A stretch of 64,000 nucleotides of DNA. It comes from Natronohydrobacter thiooxidans. Its GTDB lineage: Bacteria > Pseudomonadota > Alphaproteobacteria > Rhodobacterales > Rhodobacteraceae. Shown here piece after piece: positions 44,794 through 53,955 of the stretch. Position 1 is the first letter of the stretch, and the number at the start of each line of letters is the position of its first letter. The translations under genes and the position numbers were made by a program. Below the pieces are notes generated by a model. The model saw only the letters and a program-made list of their open reading frames with translations. It did not search any database and was not told the origin of the DNA. The DNA lies in the NCBI RefSeq assembly GCF_001884735.1, contig NZ_MJAP01000003.1, positions 558,001 through 622,000 of the forward strand, in the 5' to 3' direction.

Positions 44794-44828
44794 CTGTTTA
44801 ATCCCACCGCATGCTGGGACTAAACAGC
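44793..44828 (+). terminator. Hairpin at the end of the GntR gene
   Basis: GCTGTTTA-A-TCCCA (44793-44806) and TGGGA-C-TAAACAGC (44815-44828) make a 14-position stem with one mismatch and an 8-base loop. It begins at the last base of the stop codon. There is no T-run on either strand, so it may be an operator or a factor-dependent end. Confidence 0.5.
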
Positions 44829-45138
44829 ACGGGGCATGATAGAGATTTTGACATGATTGCCGGGGGGAGACGAACGCCCCTGCTGGCTCCAAGTGAATGC
44901 GCAAGAGAGGTGGGATCCACGCATCATCGCTGGTGCTGGCCTTGGACAGCCCGGTCTTTCAAACTGGGGCGAACAGGCTAAGCGCGGTCAATGCCCCTGT
45001 AGCAAAATCCAGCAATGCGAAGGTTTCGATCCGCTTTTGGGTATTGGCATATCCGCGCCAGCCGCCGGTATTGCTGATCGACATGAGCCGGATCGGCTGG
45101 CAACCATCGGTCGGGGTGCAGAAACCCATCGCCGACAG
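44829..45138. other. Non-coding gap between GntR and uxuA
   Basis: About 310 bp. I see no gene, RNA or repeat here that I can support. Short open frames exist on both strands but show no recognisable motif. Confidence 0.5.
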
Positions 45139-46341
45139 TCATGCGAAAGCCCCTGTGACGCGCAGCGCACGTTCGACCCCGCGCAATTCCGCCAGCCCGC
45201 GCAGCCGACCAACCAGAGGATAGCCCGGCTGCCCGTTCCGCGTCAGGTCATCGGTGATTTCCTGACCATGATCGGGCCGCATCGGGATGTCGTAATCCGC
45301 GCGCCCCGCCACCCGGCGGCGGGCCTCTTCGCGCAGGATGGCCGCGATCAGGGCCACCATATCGGTCTCTCCCTCCAGATGCTCATCCTCGAAGAACGAG
45401 CCGTCAGCTTCGCGCCGCACATTGCGCAGATGCAGGAAATGCACGCGCGGGCCGAAACGATCCATCATCGCGGGCAGATCATTATCCGCGCGCACGCCAA
45501 GCGACCCGGAACACAGCGTCATCCCGTTCGCCGGGCTGTCCACCGCGGCAAGTACAGCGGCGTAATCCTCTGCCGTGGACATGATGCGCGGCAGGCCCAT
45601 CAGGGGAAAGGGTGGATCATCCGGATGACAGCACAAGCGTAGCCCCAACCGCTCGGCCACAGGCACCACTTCGGACAGGAAGTCGATGAAATGCGCGCGC
45701 AGCCGGGCGGCGCTGATGGTTCCGTATTCGTCCAGATGCGCGCGCACGGTGCCCAGATCCATCGCCTCGGTCGATCCGGGCAGGCCCATGGTGATCGCAT
45801 CCGCCAGCCCGCGCCGCGCGGCATCATCCATGGCGGCCAGCCTGCACGCGGCGGCCTCGACCACGGCAGGCGTGAAATCCTGCGCCGCGCCGGCCCGTTG
45901 CAGAAGGTGGATGTCAAAGGCGGCGAAATCCACCATGTCAAAGCGCATCGCGCGCGCGCCAGTCGGGCGGCGCCAGCGCAGATCCGTGCGCGTCCAGTCC
46001 AGAACAGGCATGAAATTGTAGCAGATGACAGCAATCCCGGCCTGCGCCAGATGTTCGAGTGAGGTCTTGTAGGCCCCGATATGTGCGCGCCAGTCGCCCT
46101 TTTGCTTCTTGATATCCTCGCTGACCGGCAGACTTTCGACCACTTCCCATTGCAGTCCGGAGGGCGCGCCATCCGCGCAGCGCCCGACCTCTGCCTGCCG
46201 CTGAGCGATGGCTTCGCTGGTCCAGACCTGACCGTTGGGCACATGGTGCAGCGCAGAAACCACGGCTTGCGCCCCCGCCTGCGCGATATCTTCAGGCCGG
46301 ACCGGATCTTGGGGGCCGAACCAGCGCCATGCATGCCTCAT
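45139..46341 (-). CDS. uxuA: D-mannonate dehydratase
   Basis: A 400-residue TIM-barrel dehydratase that converts D-mannonate to 2-keto-3-deoxygluconate. The opening WRWFGPQDPV and HHVPNGQVW are UxuA hallmarks; CYNFMPVLDWTRTDL, LCCHPDDPP and RNVRREADGSFFEDEHLEG are further conserved blocks with metal ligands. It is the last gene of a minus-strand operon with two Gfo/Idh/MocA dehydrogenases and a TRAP importer. No UxuB-type fructuronate reductase is present. Confidence 0.94.
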   Translation of the reverse strand: MRHAWRWFGPQDPVRPEDIAQAGAQAVVSALHHVPNGQVWTSEAIAQRQAEVGRCADGAPSGLQWEVVESLPVSEDIKKQKGDWRAHIGAYKTSLEHLAQAGIAVICYNFMPVLDWTRTDLRWRRPTGARAMRFDMVDFAAFDIHLLQRAGAAQDFTPAVVEAAACRLAAMDDAARRGLADAITMGLPGSTEAMDLGTVRAHLDEYGTISAARLRAHFIDFLSEVVPVAERLGLRLCCHPDDPPFPLMGLPRIMSTAEDYAAVLAAVDSPANGMTLCSGSLGVRADNDLPAMMDRFGPRVHFLHLRNVRREADGSFFEDEHLEGETDMVALIAAILREEARRRVAGRADYDIPMRPDHGQEITDDLTRNGQPGYPLVGRLRGLAELRGVERALRVTGAFA

Positions 46342-47348
46342 TCTGTTCCTCCATCCGCAAGCCTCTGTGCCTCGATGGCCAGCCGCGTCACATGCAGAGC
46401 ATGGCCCTGCGGCATGGCGGTATCTGTGCGCTCGCGCACATCTGTCAGGAAGCGCGGGAAATAGCTCAGCGGCTCAGAAGAACAGTCGATATGCCTCACG
46501 CCATGCCGGTCGCACAAAAACAGATGATCCGCGCCGGGTCGCCCGGCGGGATCGACATATTTGCGCAGCTCGATCGTGCCTTCGGTCCCGGTCAGGAACA
46601 GCCGCCCGTCGCCCCATGTCGGCAGCCCGTCCGGGGTGAACCAATCCACGCGGATGACGCCGCGCGCGCCCTCGCTCTCCAGCAGAATATCGCCCGTGTC
46701 GCGAAAGGCGGGCAGATCGGGAAGATTGCGGTTGGCCGTTGCCGCGGCAAGGATGCGCGCGGTCGGTGCGCCGGTGAAACGCAGGAACTGGTCGATCTGA
46801 TGGCTGGCGATATCGGTCAGGATGCCACCGAAGGCCGCAGGATCGAAGAACCAGTCGGGCCGGATCGCCCGGTTCAGCCGGTGCGGCCCCAGACCCGTGG
46901 TCTGGATCACCCGGCCAATCGCGCCTTCCCCCACCAGTCGCGAGGCGGTTTCGCAGGCCCGGACAACAAAGCGCTCCGAGAAGCAGATTGACAGCAAACG
47001 CCCGGTTTCCGCCGCAACCTGTTCCAGTTCGGCCACCTGTGCCAGATGAATGGCGCCGGGTTTGTCGAGCATCACATCCTTGCCCGCCCGCATCGCGCGG
47101 ATGGCAATGGCGGGGCGGTCGGCGGGAATTGCCGCCGAGAGGATCACCTGCACATCCGGGTCGTCAAAGAGTGCATCACGGTCGCGGGCCGCGAGGTCCG
47201 GGAACCGCTCGCGAAACCCCTCCAGCACGCGGGGATCGCTGGTCTGCGGGCAATAGCCTGCACAGACGGCTCCCGCTGCGATCAGTTCACCGACCATGTG
47301 ATAGATATGCCGATGATCCAGCCCGATCGCGGCGAAACATATGCTCAT
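46338..47348 (-). CDS. Gfo/Idh/MocA-family oxidoreductase A
   Basis: A 336-residue NAD(P)-dependent dehydrogenase. The N-terminal Rossmann domain starts CFAAIGLDHRHIYHM (a degenerate glycine motif), and the family lysine motif is KDVMLDKPGA near residue 93. It overlaps uxuA by 4 bp and the second dehydrogenase by 4 bp. It could oxidise or reduce an intermediate that leads to mannonate; the substrate is unknown. Confidence 0.88.
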   Translation of the reverse strand: MSICFAAIGLDHRHIYHMVGELIAAGAVCAGYCPQTSDPRVLEGFRERFPDLAARDRDALFDDPDVQVILSAAIPADRPAIAIRAMRAGKDVMLDKPGAIHLAQVAELEQVAAETGRLLSICFSERFVVRACETASRLVGEGAIGRVIQTTGLGPHRLNRAIRPDWFFDPAAFGGILTDIASHQIDQFLRFTGAPTARILAAATANRNLPDLPAFRDTGDILLESEGARGVIRVDWFTPDGLPTWGDGRLFLTGTEGTIELRKYVDPAGRPGADHLFLCDRHGVRHIDCSSEPLSYFPRFLTDVRERTDTAMPQGHALHVTRLAIEAQRLADGGTE

Positions 47349-48373
47349 CGCACCACCTCGACGGGTTTTCCACCATCTCCGGCTGCGATCAGCGCATCAA
47401 TCAGACGGTGCACGCGCAGCGCTTCTTCGCCAGTGACGCGCGGTTCGCGGTTTTCGCGGATCGCGGCGGCGAAATCCGCCATCACCGCGCGATGCCAGTC
47501 ATGCGGAAAGGCCATCGGATCCGCCCCTGTCCCACCCGCGCCGGTATCGGCCTCAACCCGTTCTTCAGTGCCGTCAAGAAACTGCGCCAGCAATGTGCCG
47601 CCGCGCAGGGCAAGCGTGCCCTTGGTGCCGGTGAGGGTGATTTCCTCGTGAAACCCCGGATAAGCGGCGGTCGTGGCGTCGATCACCCCGATGGCGCCGT
47701 TTGCAAAACGAGCGGCGGCGCAGACCATATCCTCGGTTTCCATCCGGTGAACGGCGGTTGTTGTCGCGAAGCCTGCGACAGTCTCGACCGGACCGGCCAG
47801 CGACAGCATCAGATCAAGCGTATGGATCCCTTGCGAGATCAGCACGCCCCCGCCATCGCGCGCAAAACTGCCGCGTCCGGGTTCGTCATAATAGGATTGC
47901 GGACGCCACAGCCGGATTGTGGTGGAACAGCCGGTGATCTGCCCCAGCGCGCCCGTGGCCAGCAGTTCAGCCGCGCGCAGCGCTGCCGGGCGGAACCGGT
48001 GCTGCAGCACGGTGCCCAGCTTCACCCCCGCGGCCCGACAGCCACTGACCAGCGCCTCGGCCCGCGCGGTCGTGATGTCGAGCGGCTTTTCCATCAGCAC
48101 ATGCTTGCCTGCCCGCGCGCAGGCCAGACCGATATCGGCATGGGTGTTGGCGGGCGTGAAGACAGCCACGGCCTCGACGCGCGGGTCGGCGAGGATCGTG
48201 TCCAGACTGTCGGCCACAGGGAAAGGGTAGCGCCTGGCGAAATCGGCACGGCGCGCCGCAGACGGGGCATAGGCGTGCAGCACCTCGATCTCGTCGCGCA
48301 GGTCCATCAGGCCCTTCGCATGGGGCGTGACGGCCATGCCAAGGCCGATAATGGCAAGGCGAAGACGGGTCAT
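47345..48373 (-). CDS. Gfo/Idh/MocA-family oxidoreductase B
   Basis: A 342-residue dehydrogenase with the Rossmann motif IIGLGMAVTPH and lysine motif KHVLMEKPLD near residue 90. The start is ATG 48373 behind GAGAGGAA; eight further in-frame codons upstream have no ribosome site. It is paralogous to the gene beside it, suggesting two successive or opposite redox steps. Confidence 0.89.
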   Translation of the reverse strand: MTRLRLAIIGLGMAVTPHAKGLMDLRDEIEVLHAYAPSAARRADFARRYPFPVADSLDTILADPRVEAVAVFTPANTHADIGLACARAGKHVLMEKPLDITTARAEALVSGCRAAGVKLGTVLQHRFRPAALRAAELLATGALGQITGCSTTIRLWRPQSYYDEPGRGSFARDGGGVLISQGIHTLDLMLSLAGPVETVAGFATTTAVHRMETEDMVCAAARFANGAIGVIDATTAAYPGFHEEITLTGTKGTLALRGGTLLAQFLDGTEERVEADTGAGGTGADPMAFPHDWHRAVMADFAAAIRENREPRVTGEEALRVHRLIDALIAAGDGGKPVEVVR

Positions 48374-48386
48374 CGGGCAATTCCTC

Positions 48387-50255
48387 TCATGGCGCAAGCC
48401 AGCGCATAGGTGCCTGGGTCAGGGCGGGGACAAAGGCGACGAGCAGAAGCACCGTGATCATCGCCAGAAGGAAGGGCACCACTGCGCGGAAGGTCGCCAC
48501 CAGATCGGCCCCCCCGGCGCGTGCAGTGGTAAAGATCAACACGCCGAGCGGTGGCGTCAGCGCGCCGATCACAAGATTCATCACGATGATCAGGCCAAAT
48601 GTGATCGGGTCGAACCCTGCCATCACGACCAGCGGCACAAGGATCGGCACCAGAATGACCATCGCTGCGATCATTTCCATGAACAGGCCCACGACCAGCA
48701 GAAAGGCATTGATCGCCAGCATCAGAAGCCAGGGCCGTTCCACCAGCACCGCCATCCCGACAGCGATCTTCTGCGGGACACGCTCGAAGGCCAGAACCCA
48801 TGCAAAAGGCGCGGCAGCGGCAATGATGACGACGATCACGACCGTATCCAGCACCGCGTCGCGCACCGCCGCCGTCAGGTTGCGCCCTGTCAGCTTGCGA
48901 TAGAGGAAGGTGCCGCAGAAGAGCGCATAGATCATCGCGATCGCCCCGGCCTCGGTCGCGGTGAACACGCCGAAGCGGACGCCGCCCACGATGATCACCG
49001 GCAGGATCAGCGCCGGAATGGCCGTCAGCAGTGCGCGCATCTTCTCTCTGCCAGAGGATCTGGGCATATCGCCACCATAGCCGCGCTGGCGCGACAAGAG
49101 CCAGACCACCAGCATCAGCGCGGCGGCCACCATCAGCCCCGGCACGATTGTTGCCACGAACAACGCCCCCACCGAGACAGAGGCCAGAGCCGCATAGATG
49201 ATCAGCCCCAGCGAGGGCGGAATGAGGTTCGCCAGGGTCGAACCGGCCGCAGTCAGCGCGGCAGAAAACGGCCGGTCATAGCCACGTTTTTCCATCTCGG
49301 GGACCAAGAGTTTCGCAATTGTCGAGGCATCTGCGGTGGACGAGCCCGAAACCCCTGCCAGCATCGTGTTTGTCACCACATTTGCCTGCGCCAGCCCGCC
49401 GCGCAGATGGCCCACCAGCAGCATGGCCAGTTCCACCAGTCGCGGGGTGATCCCGCCTGCGTTCATCACTGCAGCGGCGAGAATGAAAAACGGGATGGCC
49501 AGCAGCGTGAAGGAATTCATGGACGCGCCCATGTTCTGGGCTATCGTGACCAGAAGGATCGGATTGGCCGATGCAAAAGCGGTAAAGGCCCCGATCACCA
49601 GCGAAAACGCCACGGGCACTCCTATCACGATCGCGCAGAGCCCCACGAGCACCAGCACCATCGGGCCACTGGCTTGCGTATAGAGCAGGCCAGCACCATT
49701 GCGGATCGCAAGATAGGCCAACACTGCGGCAATCAGGATGCCTGCGCCTTGCAGGAACCCGCGGCGACCATCGGGCCAGAAGAGAAAAAACAGGTTGAGC
49801 GCCGCGCCGACCGGCACAGCAAGAAAGAGATACTTCATCGGCAATTGCAACGCGGGCGACGCAGAGATGACGCGCTGCATGTATTCCATGCCATGGACAA
49901 GCAGCACGATACTTGCTGTTGCCATTATGGTGGCAATCACAAAATCAAGCACCGCGCGCGGGCGCTGAGCCAAGAGGCGCGGCAGCACGTCAATGGCAAT
50001 ATGTGCGCCGCGCGAGGTGGCAAGTGCCATGCCCAGCATCACCGCCCAGGTAAAGGCCCCACTGGCCACTTCTTCGGGCCAGGGCAATGCCGAACGAAAG
50101 CCGTAGCGCATCACCACCTGCAGGCAGGCAACGGCGACCGCAACAAGGATCAGGCCAACGCAGGCCATTTCGACTGCCCGGTCAGCGGCGCGCCGCAGTG
50201 TCAGAACAAGACCGGGCGCCGCCGGGGCGACGTCCGTGTGATGTGGGGCAGTCAT
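48387..50255 (-). CDS. TRAP transporter fused small and large permease (DctQ-DctM)
   Basis: A 622-residue inner-membrane protein. The DctQ part (about 1-170, four helices, including PWPEEVASGAFTW) is fused to a DctM part (about 190-622) with NPFV-like blocks such as TNTMLAGVSGSSTADASTIAKLLVPEM and IPPSLGLIIYAA. Fused permeases are common for sugar-acid TRAP systems. It works with the periplasmic protein encoded 9 bp upstream and uses an ion gradient. Confidence 0.93.
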   Translation of the reverse strand: MTAPHHTDVAPAAPGLVLTLRRAADRAVEMACVGLILVAVAVACLQVVMRYGFRSALPWPEEVASGAFTWAVMLGMALATSRGAHIAIDVLPRLLAQRPRAVLDFVIATIMATASIVLLVHGMEYMQRVISASPALQLPMKYLFLAVPVGAALNLFFLFWPDGRRGFLQGAGILIAAVLAYLAIRNGAGLLYTQASGPMVLVLVGLCAIVIGVPVAFSLVIGAFTAFASANPILLVTIAQNMGASMNSFTLLAIPFFILAAAVMNAGGITPRLVELAMLLVGHLRGGLAQANVVTNTMLAGVSGSSTADASTIAKLLVPEMEKRGYDRPFSAALTAAGSTLANLIPPSLGLIIYAALASVSVGALFVATIVPGLMVAAALMLVVWLLSRQRGYGGDMPRSSGREKMRALLTAIPALILPVIIVGGVRFGVFTATEAGAIAMIYALFCGTFLYRKLTGRNLTAAVRDAVLDTVVIVVIIAAAAPFAWVLAFERVPQKIAVGMAVLVERPWLLMLAINAFLLVVGLFMEMIAAMVILVPILVPLVVMAGFDPITFGLIIVMNLVIGALTPPLGVLIFTTARAGGADLVATFRAVVPFLLAMITVLLLVAFVPALTQAPMRWLAP

Positions 50256-50264
50256 CTCTTCAAA

Positions 50265-51293
50265 TTACCCCAGCGCCCGAATAGCGGCAATCATCTCAGC
50301 AGTCTCGGGGCTTGCTTCCCCGAAGCGATCAAAGAGTTCCTCGGTGCGGCTCTCCATCTCGGCCAGTTGATCACCCGGAAGCTCGAAGACTTCAACGCCT
50401 TGTTCCTTCAGCCGCTCCAGCGTCTCGTCTGCAAGTGATCGATTCACCCGACGTTGCTCGGCAAACGCCTCTTGTGCCGAGCTGCGGACCAGATCCTGCA
50501 GGTCATCGGGCAAGCTGTCCAGCCAGGCAGCATTGACCCGAACCGCTTTCGGCAAGAACCAGTGGCCGGTCATTGTCATGTGGCGCGCCTGCTCGTAGAA
50601 CCGGAAACCCTCGACGGAAAAGACGTCCGACTCGATGGCGTCAATGATGCCGGTGGAAAGCGCAGAGTATTGCTCGGAATAAGGCAGGGGCGTGGGCGCA
50701 GTGCCCAGAAGCGCCCAGAAATCCACCCAGATACGCAGCTGCGGCACCCTGATCTTCAGGCCCTGCAGGTCGTCGAGTGAATGCACGGGCGTCTTTGACA
50801 GGATGTGCCGGAAGCCGGTTTCACCATAAGCGACAAATTCGACCCCGGTCTTTTCCCGGGCGATCTGCGAGGCGCGCTGTCCAAGTTCACCCTGCAGCAC
50901 GGCATCCACATGGGCATCGTTCTTGTAGATGAAGCCGGGCGCGCCCCCCAGAGCCGCGATCTCGGGCGCAATGGTCTCTTCCATATCGGGGCCCGCAGTT
51001 GTCACCTGGATCGTGCCGATGCGGCTGCCCTCCAGCGCCTCGGTCAGCCCGCCCAACTGTGCGGCGGGGAAATGCTGGGCATCAATTCTTCCGCCGGATT
51101 CAGAGTTCAGCGTTTGCGCCCAGGCTTCAAACGCATTGGTAATGGGCGTTCCGACGCCCTCGGTATGGGCGATGCGGCAGGTCCAGACCTGCTGCGCCAG
51201 CCCGCGTGTGGCGATGGCCGGCATCGCAAGCGCAGCCGTGCCTGTGGCGAGAAATGCCCGGCGCGTGTGCCGGAACTCTGTCGGATTGGTCAT
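50265..51293 (-). CDS. TRAP transporter substrate-binding protein (DctP family)
   Basis: 342 residues. The N-terminus has a twin-arginine type signal (TRRAFLATG followed by a hydrophobic stretch to about residue 32), unusual but known for some TRAP binding proteins. The binding domain has the conserved LKIRVPQLRIW block with the carboxylate-contacting Arg. The start is ATG 51293 behind AAGGGAGGGAA-like sequence; in-frame codons upstream cross the operator. The ligand is probably a uronate or aldonate because of uxuA downstream. Confidence 0.9.
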   Translation of the reverse strand: MTNPTEFRHTRRAFLATGTAALAMPAIATRGLAQQVWTCRIAHTEGVGTPITNAFEAWAQTLNSESGGRIDAQHFPAAQLGGLTEALEGSRIGTIQVTTAGPDMEETIAPEIAALGGAPGFIYKNDAHVDAVLQGELGQRASQIAREKTGVEFVAYGETGFRHILSKTPVHSLDDLQGLKIRVPQLRIWVDFWALLGTAPTPLPYSEQYSALSTGIIDAIESDVFSVEGFRFYEQARHMTMTGHWFLPKAVRVNAAWLDSLPDDLQDLVRSSAQEAFAEQRRVNRSLADETLERLKEQGVEVFELPGDQLAEMESRTEELFDRFGEASPETAEMIAAIRALG

Positions 51294-51374
51294 TTCATTC
51301 CCTCCCTTGGCCTTTGTGATTGTGAGGTGGGCGACGCTTCTGGCATGTTGACCTGTCACTTGCCTCGCAACCAC

Positions 51375-51386
51375 CATACCGGTATG
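51375..51386. promoter_or_regulatory. GntR operator candidate of the TRAP/uxuA operon
   Basis: CATACCGGTATG is a perfect 12-base palindrome in the divergent region between the TRAP binding protein and the GntR gene at 51440. A TTGACA box at 51405-51410 could start gntR transcription. Confidence 0.6.
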
Positions 51387-51439
51387 TTACATATTGAAAC
51401 CAAGTTGACAACTGTAAATCGCGCTGACAGGAGTTTCGG

Positions 51440-52180
51440 ATGCAATCCGCCTTGAAACCGACAGAACCGCTTGCGCCTCAGTTGATCGCACTGTTGCGAC
51501 GACGGATCGCGGCTATCGATCTGCCTCCCGGATCGGCGCTGTCAGAAAAGGACATCGCCGCTCAGTTCAACGTTTCGCGACAACCGGTGCGCGAAGCGTT
51601 TATCAAACTGTCTGAAGCAGGGCTGGTCGAAATCCGTCCCAGCCGTGGCACCTGGGTGATGAAAATTTCTGTCCGCGAAGTCTGCAACGCGCGTTTCGTA
51701 CGCGAGGCCATCGAGAGTGATCTCGCCCGCCACGCCGCGCGCCTGGCGACGCCGCACCATCTCGCCACCATGCAAGATCTTATCAACCGGCAGCGGCAGG
51801 CAGCAGAGGCCGGTGATTTCGCTGGATTCAACGCCCTGGACGAAGCATTCCACGGCACGATTGCCAATACGCTCGGCAATGATTTCGCGATGCGGGTCGT
51901 CGACACCGCGCGGTTCCAGACCGATCGGGTACGTCTGCTTTCGCTGCCCAACGCCACCCCGTTGAAAGTGCTGATCACCCAGCATCAGGCGATTCTGGAC
52001 TGCATCGCCCGACGCGACGGTGAAGCCGCCACCGAGGCCATGCGCCACCATCTGCGTGAGATCCTGCTCGCGCTACCCAGCATCGCCGCTGCGCATCCCG
52101 AGTATTTTTCGGATACCGATCTGCCCGAACATGCGTCTTCGCTGGTGCCACGAGATGGACTGACGGCGCAGCATGTTTGA
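51440..52180 (+). CDS. GntR-family regulator (FCD domain) of the TRAP/uxuA operon
   Basis: A 246-residue FadR-type regulator with winged helix FNVSRQPVREAFIKLSEAGLVE and an FCD domain (ALDEAFHGTIANTLGND, ITQHQAILDCIARRD) carrying metal-type histidines. The start follows CAGGAG. It is divergent from the TRAP operon and resembles UxuR/ExuR-like control by a uronate or aldonate; the ligand is inferred. Confidence 0.91.
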   Translation: MQSALKPTEPLAPQLIALLRRRIAAIDLPPGSALSEKDIAAQFNVSRQPVREAFIKLSEAGLVEIRPSRGTWVMKISVREVCNARFVREAIESDLARHAARLATPHHLATMQDLINRQRQAAEAGDFAGFNALDEAFHGTIANTLGNDFAMRVVDTARFQTDRVRLLSLPNATPLKVLITQHQAILDCIARRDGEAATEAMRHHLREILLALPSIAAAHPEYFSDTDLPEHASSLVPRDGLTAQHV

Positions 52181-52264
52181 TCCGGCCTCGGCGGGCCAAA
52201 CGACTTCAAGGATTGAAGATTGGGGTTCCGAACCTGAAGAAAAGCACCGCAGACTGTAGGGCAA

Positions 52265-52668
52265 TCATACGATCATTGCGGGTTCGGACGATGGCATCGG
52301 GGCCGAATACCACTGTTCGAAGTTTATGCGAAGTGTGCGAACAAGGGCTCTGGGTCGGGTTTGTAGCATGAGGCGCGCGCCTCGTTTTGACCAGCGCATT
52401 TGCTGCCGCTTGCCGCCGCGCTTTCCAACGACGGATTTGACGGTGCTTTCGACGAAGCCGGTTGAAACACCTGCACCGTACCGCCGTCTCTCGCTCTCTG
52501 CATAGTTCGGGATCATCGAGGCATTGTCGGCGATATAGGTCTCAAACTCGAACGCCGCTTTGCAAAGGGCCTGGATACTGGCTTAGTCCGTCTCAAAATC
52601 TTCCAGATCAATCACCACGTCTTTGATCGCCTTTCGGCAATCGTGAAGGTTGCCTTGCCAAAGAGAAA
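52265..52668 (-). pseudogene. ISKra4-like transposase remnant (C-terminal part)
   Basis: The minus-strand frame reads LWQGNLHDCRKAIKD, an in-frame TAA, then FETYIADNASMIPNYAE, STGFVESTVKSVV and QQMRWSKRGARLML. The last blocks match the C-terminal signature of ISKra4-family transposases (ISTAFVES-like and KKQQMRW-like). Only the final third remains, with one internal stop, no N-terminus and no clear terminal repeats. It fills most of the 520-bp gap between the GntR gene and the Tm-1-like gene and marks a past insertion. Confidence 0.75.
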
Positions 52669-52700
52669 CGCCCCGGCGCCACCTTTCCCAAAAGCTGCGG

Positions 52701-53945
52701 TCAGGCTGCCACCTTGCCTTGCGCGATAATTCCTGTGGCTATCCATTCATCGAACCGGGCCAGAACCGCCTCGCAGAAGGCGATATCGTTGATATGACAC
52801 TCCAGAGCCGTCATTTCCACGCGTCCGGTCATCGCAAGTTCCATCTCGTCGGTGAATGCGGCCAGACCCTCTGGGTCATGCGCGGCCTCGCCGGGCCGGT
52901 CCCATTCCTCGATCCCGCCCTTCGGCAGAAAGAAATGCGTCGGCCCTTGCGCCCTGGCCAACCGATCGGCAATGGCGCGGGCCAGTTCGCGGCGCTCCTC
53001 GGCAGTGAAGGCCAGGCTCTTGATCAGCCGGTTATGGACGTGACAGGGCCGGTCCTGAAAGCGCGCCGGAATCTCCTGCCAGCCCGCGAGGTCGAGAATA
53101 TCCGCCGCCCCCGGCGCCACCAGTTGCGGCGTGCCGCTGCGCCCGGCGCCGGTCAGCCGGTCGGCCCCGGCGCTGACCAGTGAGCCATGTTGGACATTCA
53201 CGAATTCCTGCAACGAGAAATCCATGACGCAGGCAAACAGCCCCTCGGCGGCCAACCGTTCAAAAGCCATGCCGCCCATGCCCGTGGTATGGAACACCGC
53301 GATGTCATAGCCGCGCTTCGTGAGTTCGGGATGCAGGCGCTTCATGTATTTCAGGCAGGACGAGCCGAGCGAGGTCATTCCGATCAGCGGGCGGTCGAAA
53401 GCTGGTGGCTCGACCGCCTGTGCCGCCCCCAGAACCGCGCCCGCCGCCTGGCTGAGCGAGGATTTGCACAAGGGGTTCAGGCCATAAAGCCCCCCCGCCC
53501 AGAGGATGAACTGCACATCCGCCGCCATGCGTTCCGCCGCGATCAGGGGCGATCCCGCCACGGTCGAGACGATGTATTTCGGAACACCGATCGGCAGCGC
53601 CTGCGCGCAGTCGAGTGCCAGATCAGTGCCCATGGTGCCGCCAAGCGCGATCATGCCATGGAAGCGGCCCGCATCGTAGAGGCGCCGGGTCAGCAGCGCC
53701 GCCCCCGCACTCATCTTCTCGAAAGCCTCGCCTTCCTCGCCCAGGGCAATCAGCCCGTCGATGGTTTCGCCGACGGCACCGGCGACGTCATGCTTGCTGA
53801 CCTCGACCGGAATTTTCGCCGCGCCCAGGACGCTGACATCCATCGCCAGCACCGCGCCGCCCTGCGCCCTGATCCGGTCGATCAGATAGGCCAGCTCATC
53901 CGCCTTGGTGTCGAAAGTGCCGATGACCAGAATGGTTTTCGTCAT
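52701..53945 (-). CDS. Tm-1-like ATP-binding protein (UPF0261 family)
   Basis: A 414-residue protein. The family opening ILVIGTFDTKADELAYL, the central ALGGTMGTDLA and VAGSPLIAAERMAAD blocks and FFLPKGGIEEWDRPGE near the C-terminus are characteristic of UPF0261/Tm-1 proteins. Their enzymatic role is unsettled. The start is ATG 53945 behind a GGGGG-rich site. It follows the kinase gene by 10 bp, so it is the last gene of the TTT/aminotransferase/kinase operon. A metabolic role in that route is inference. Confidence 0.87.
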   Translation of the reverse strand: MTKTILVIGTFDTKADELAYLIDRIRAQGGAVLAMDVSVLGAAKIPVEVSKHDVAGAVGETIDGLIALGEEGEAFEKMSAGAALLTRRLYDAGRFHGMIALGGTMGTDLALDCAQALPIGVPKYIVSTVAGSPLIAAERMAADVQFILWAGGLYGLNPLCKSSLSQAAGAVLGAAQAVEPPAFDRPLIGMTSLGSSCLKYMKRLHPELTKRGYDIAVFHTTGMGGMAFERLAAEGLFACVMDFSLQEFVNVQHGSLVSAGADRLTGAGRSGTPQLVAPGAADILDLAGWQEIPARFQDRPCHVHNRLIKSLAFTAEERRELARAIADRLARAQGPTHFFLPKGGIEEWDRPGEAAHDPEGLAAFTDEMELAMTGRVEMTALECHINDIAFCEAVLARFDEWIATGIIAQGKVAA

Positions 53946-53955
53946 CTTGTCCCCC

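Noticed and set aside
48327..50438. A 703-codon open frame on the plus strand opposite the TRAP permease
   Set aside because: It is rich in His, Gln and Arg with no domain, which is the typical mirror of a hydrophobic GC-rich membrane protein gene.
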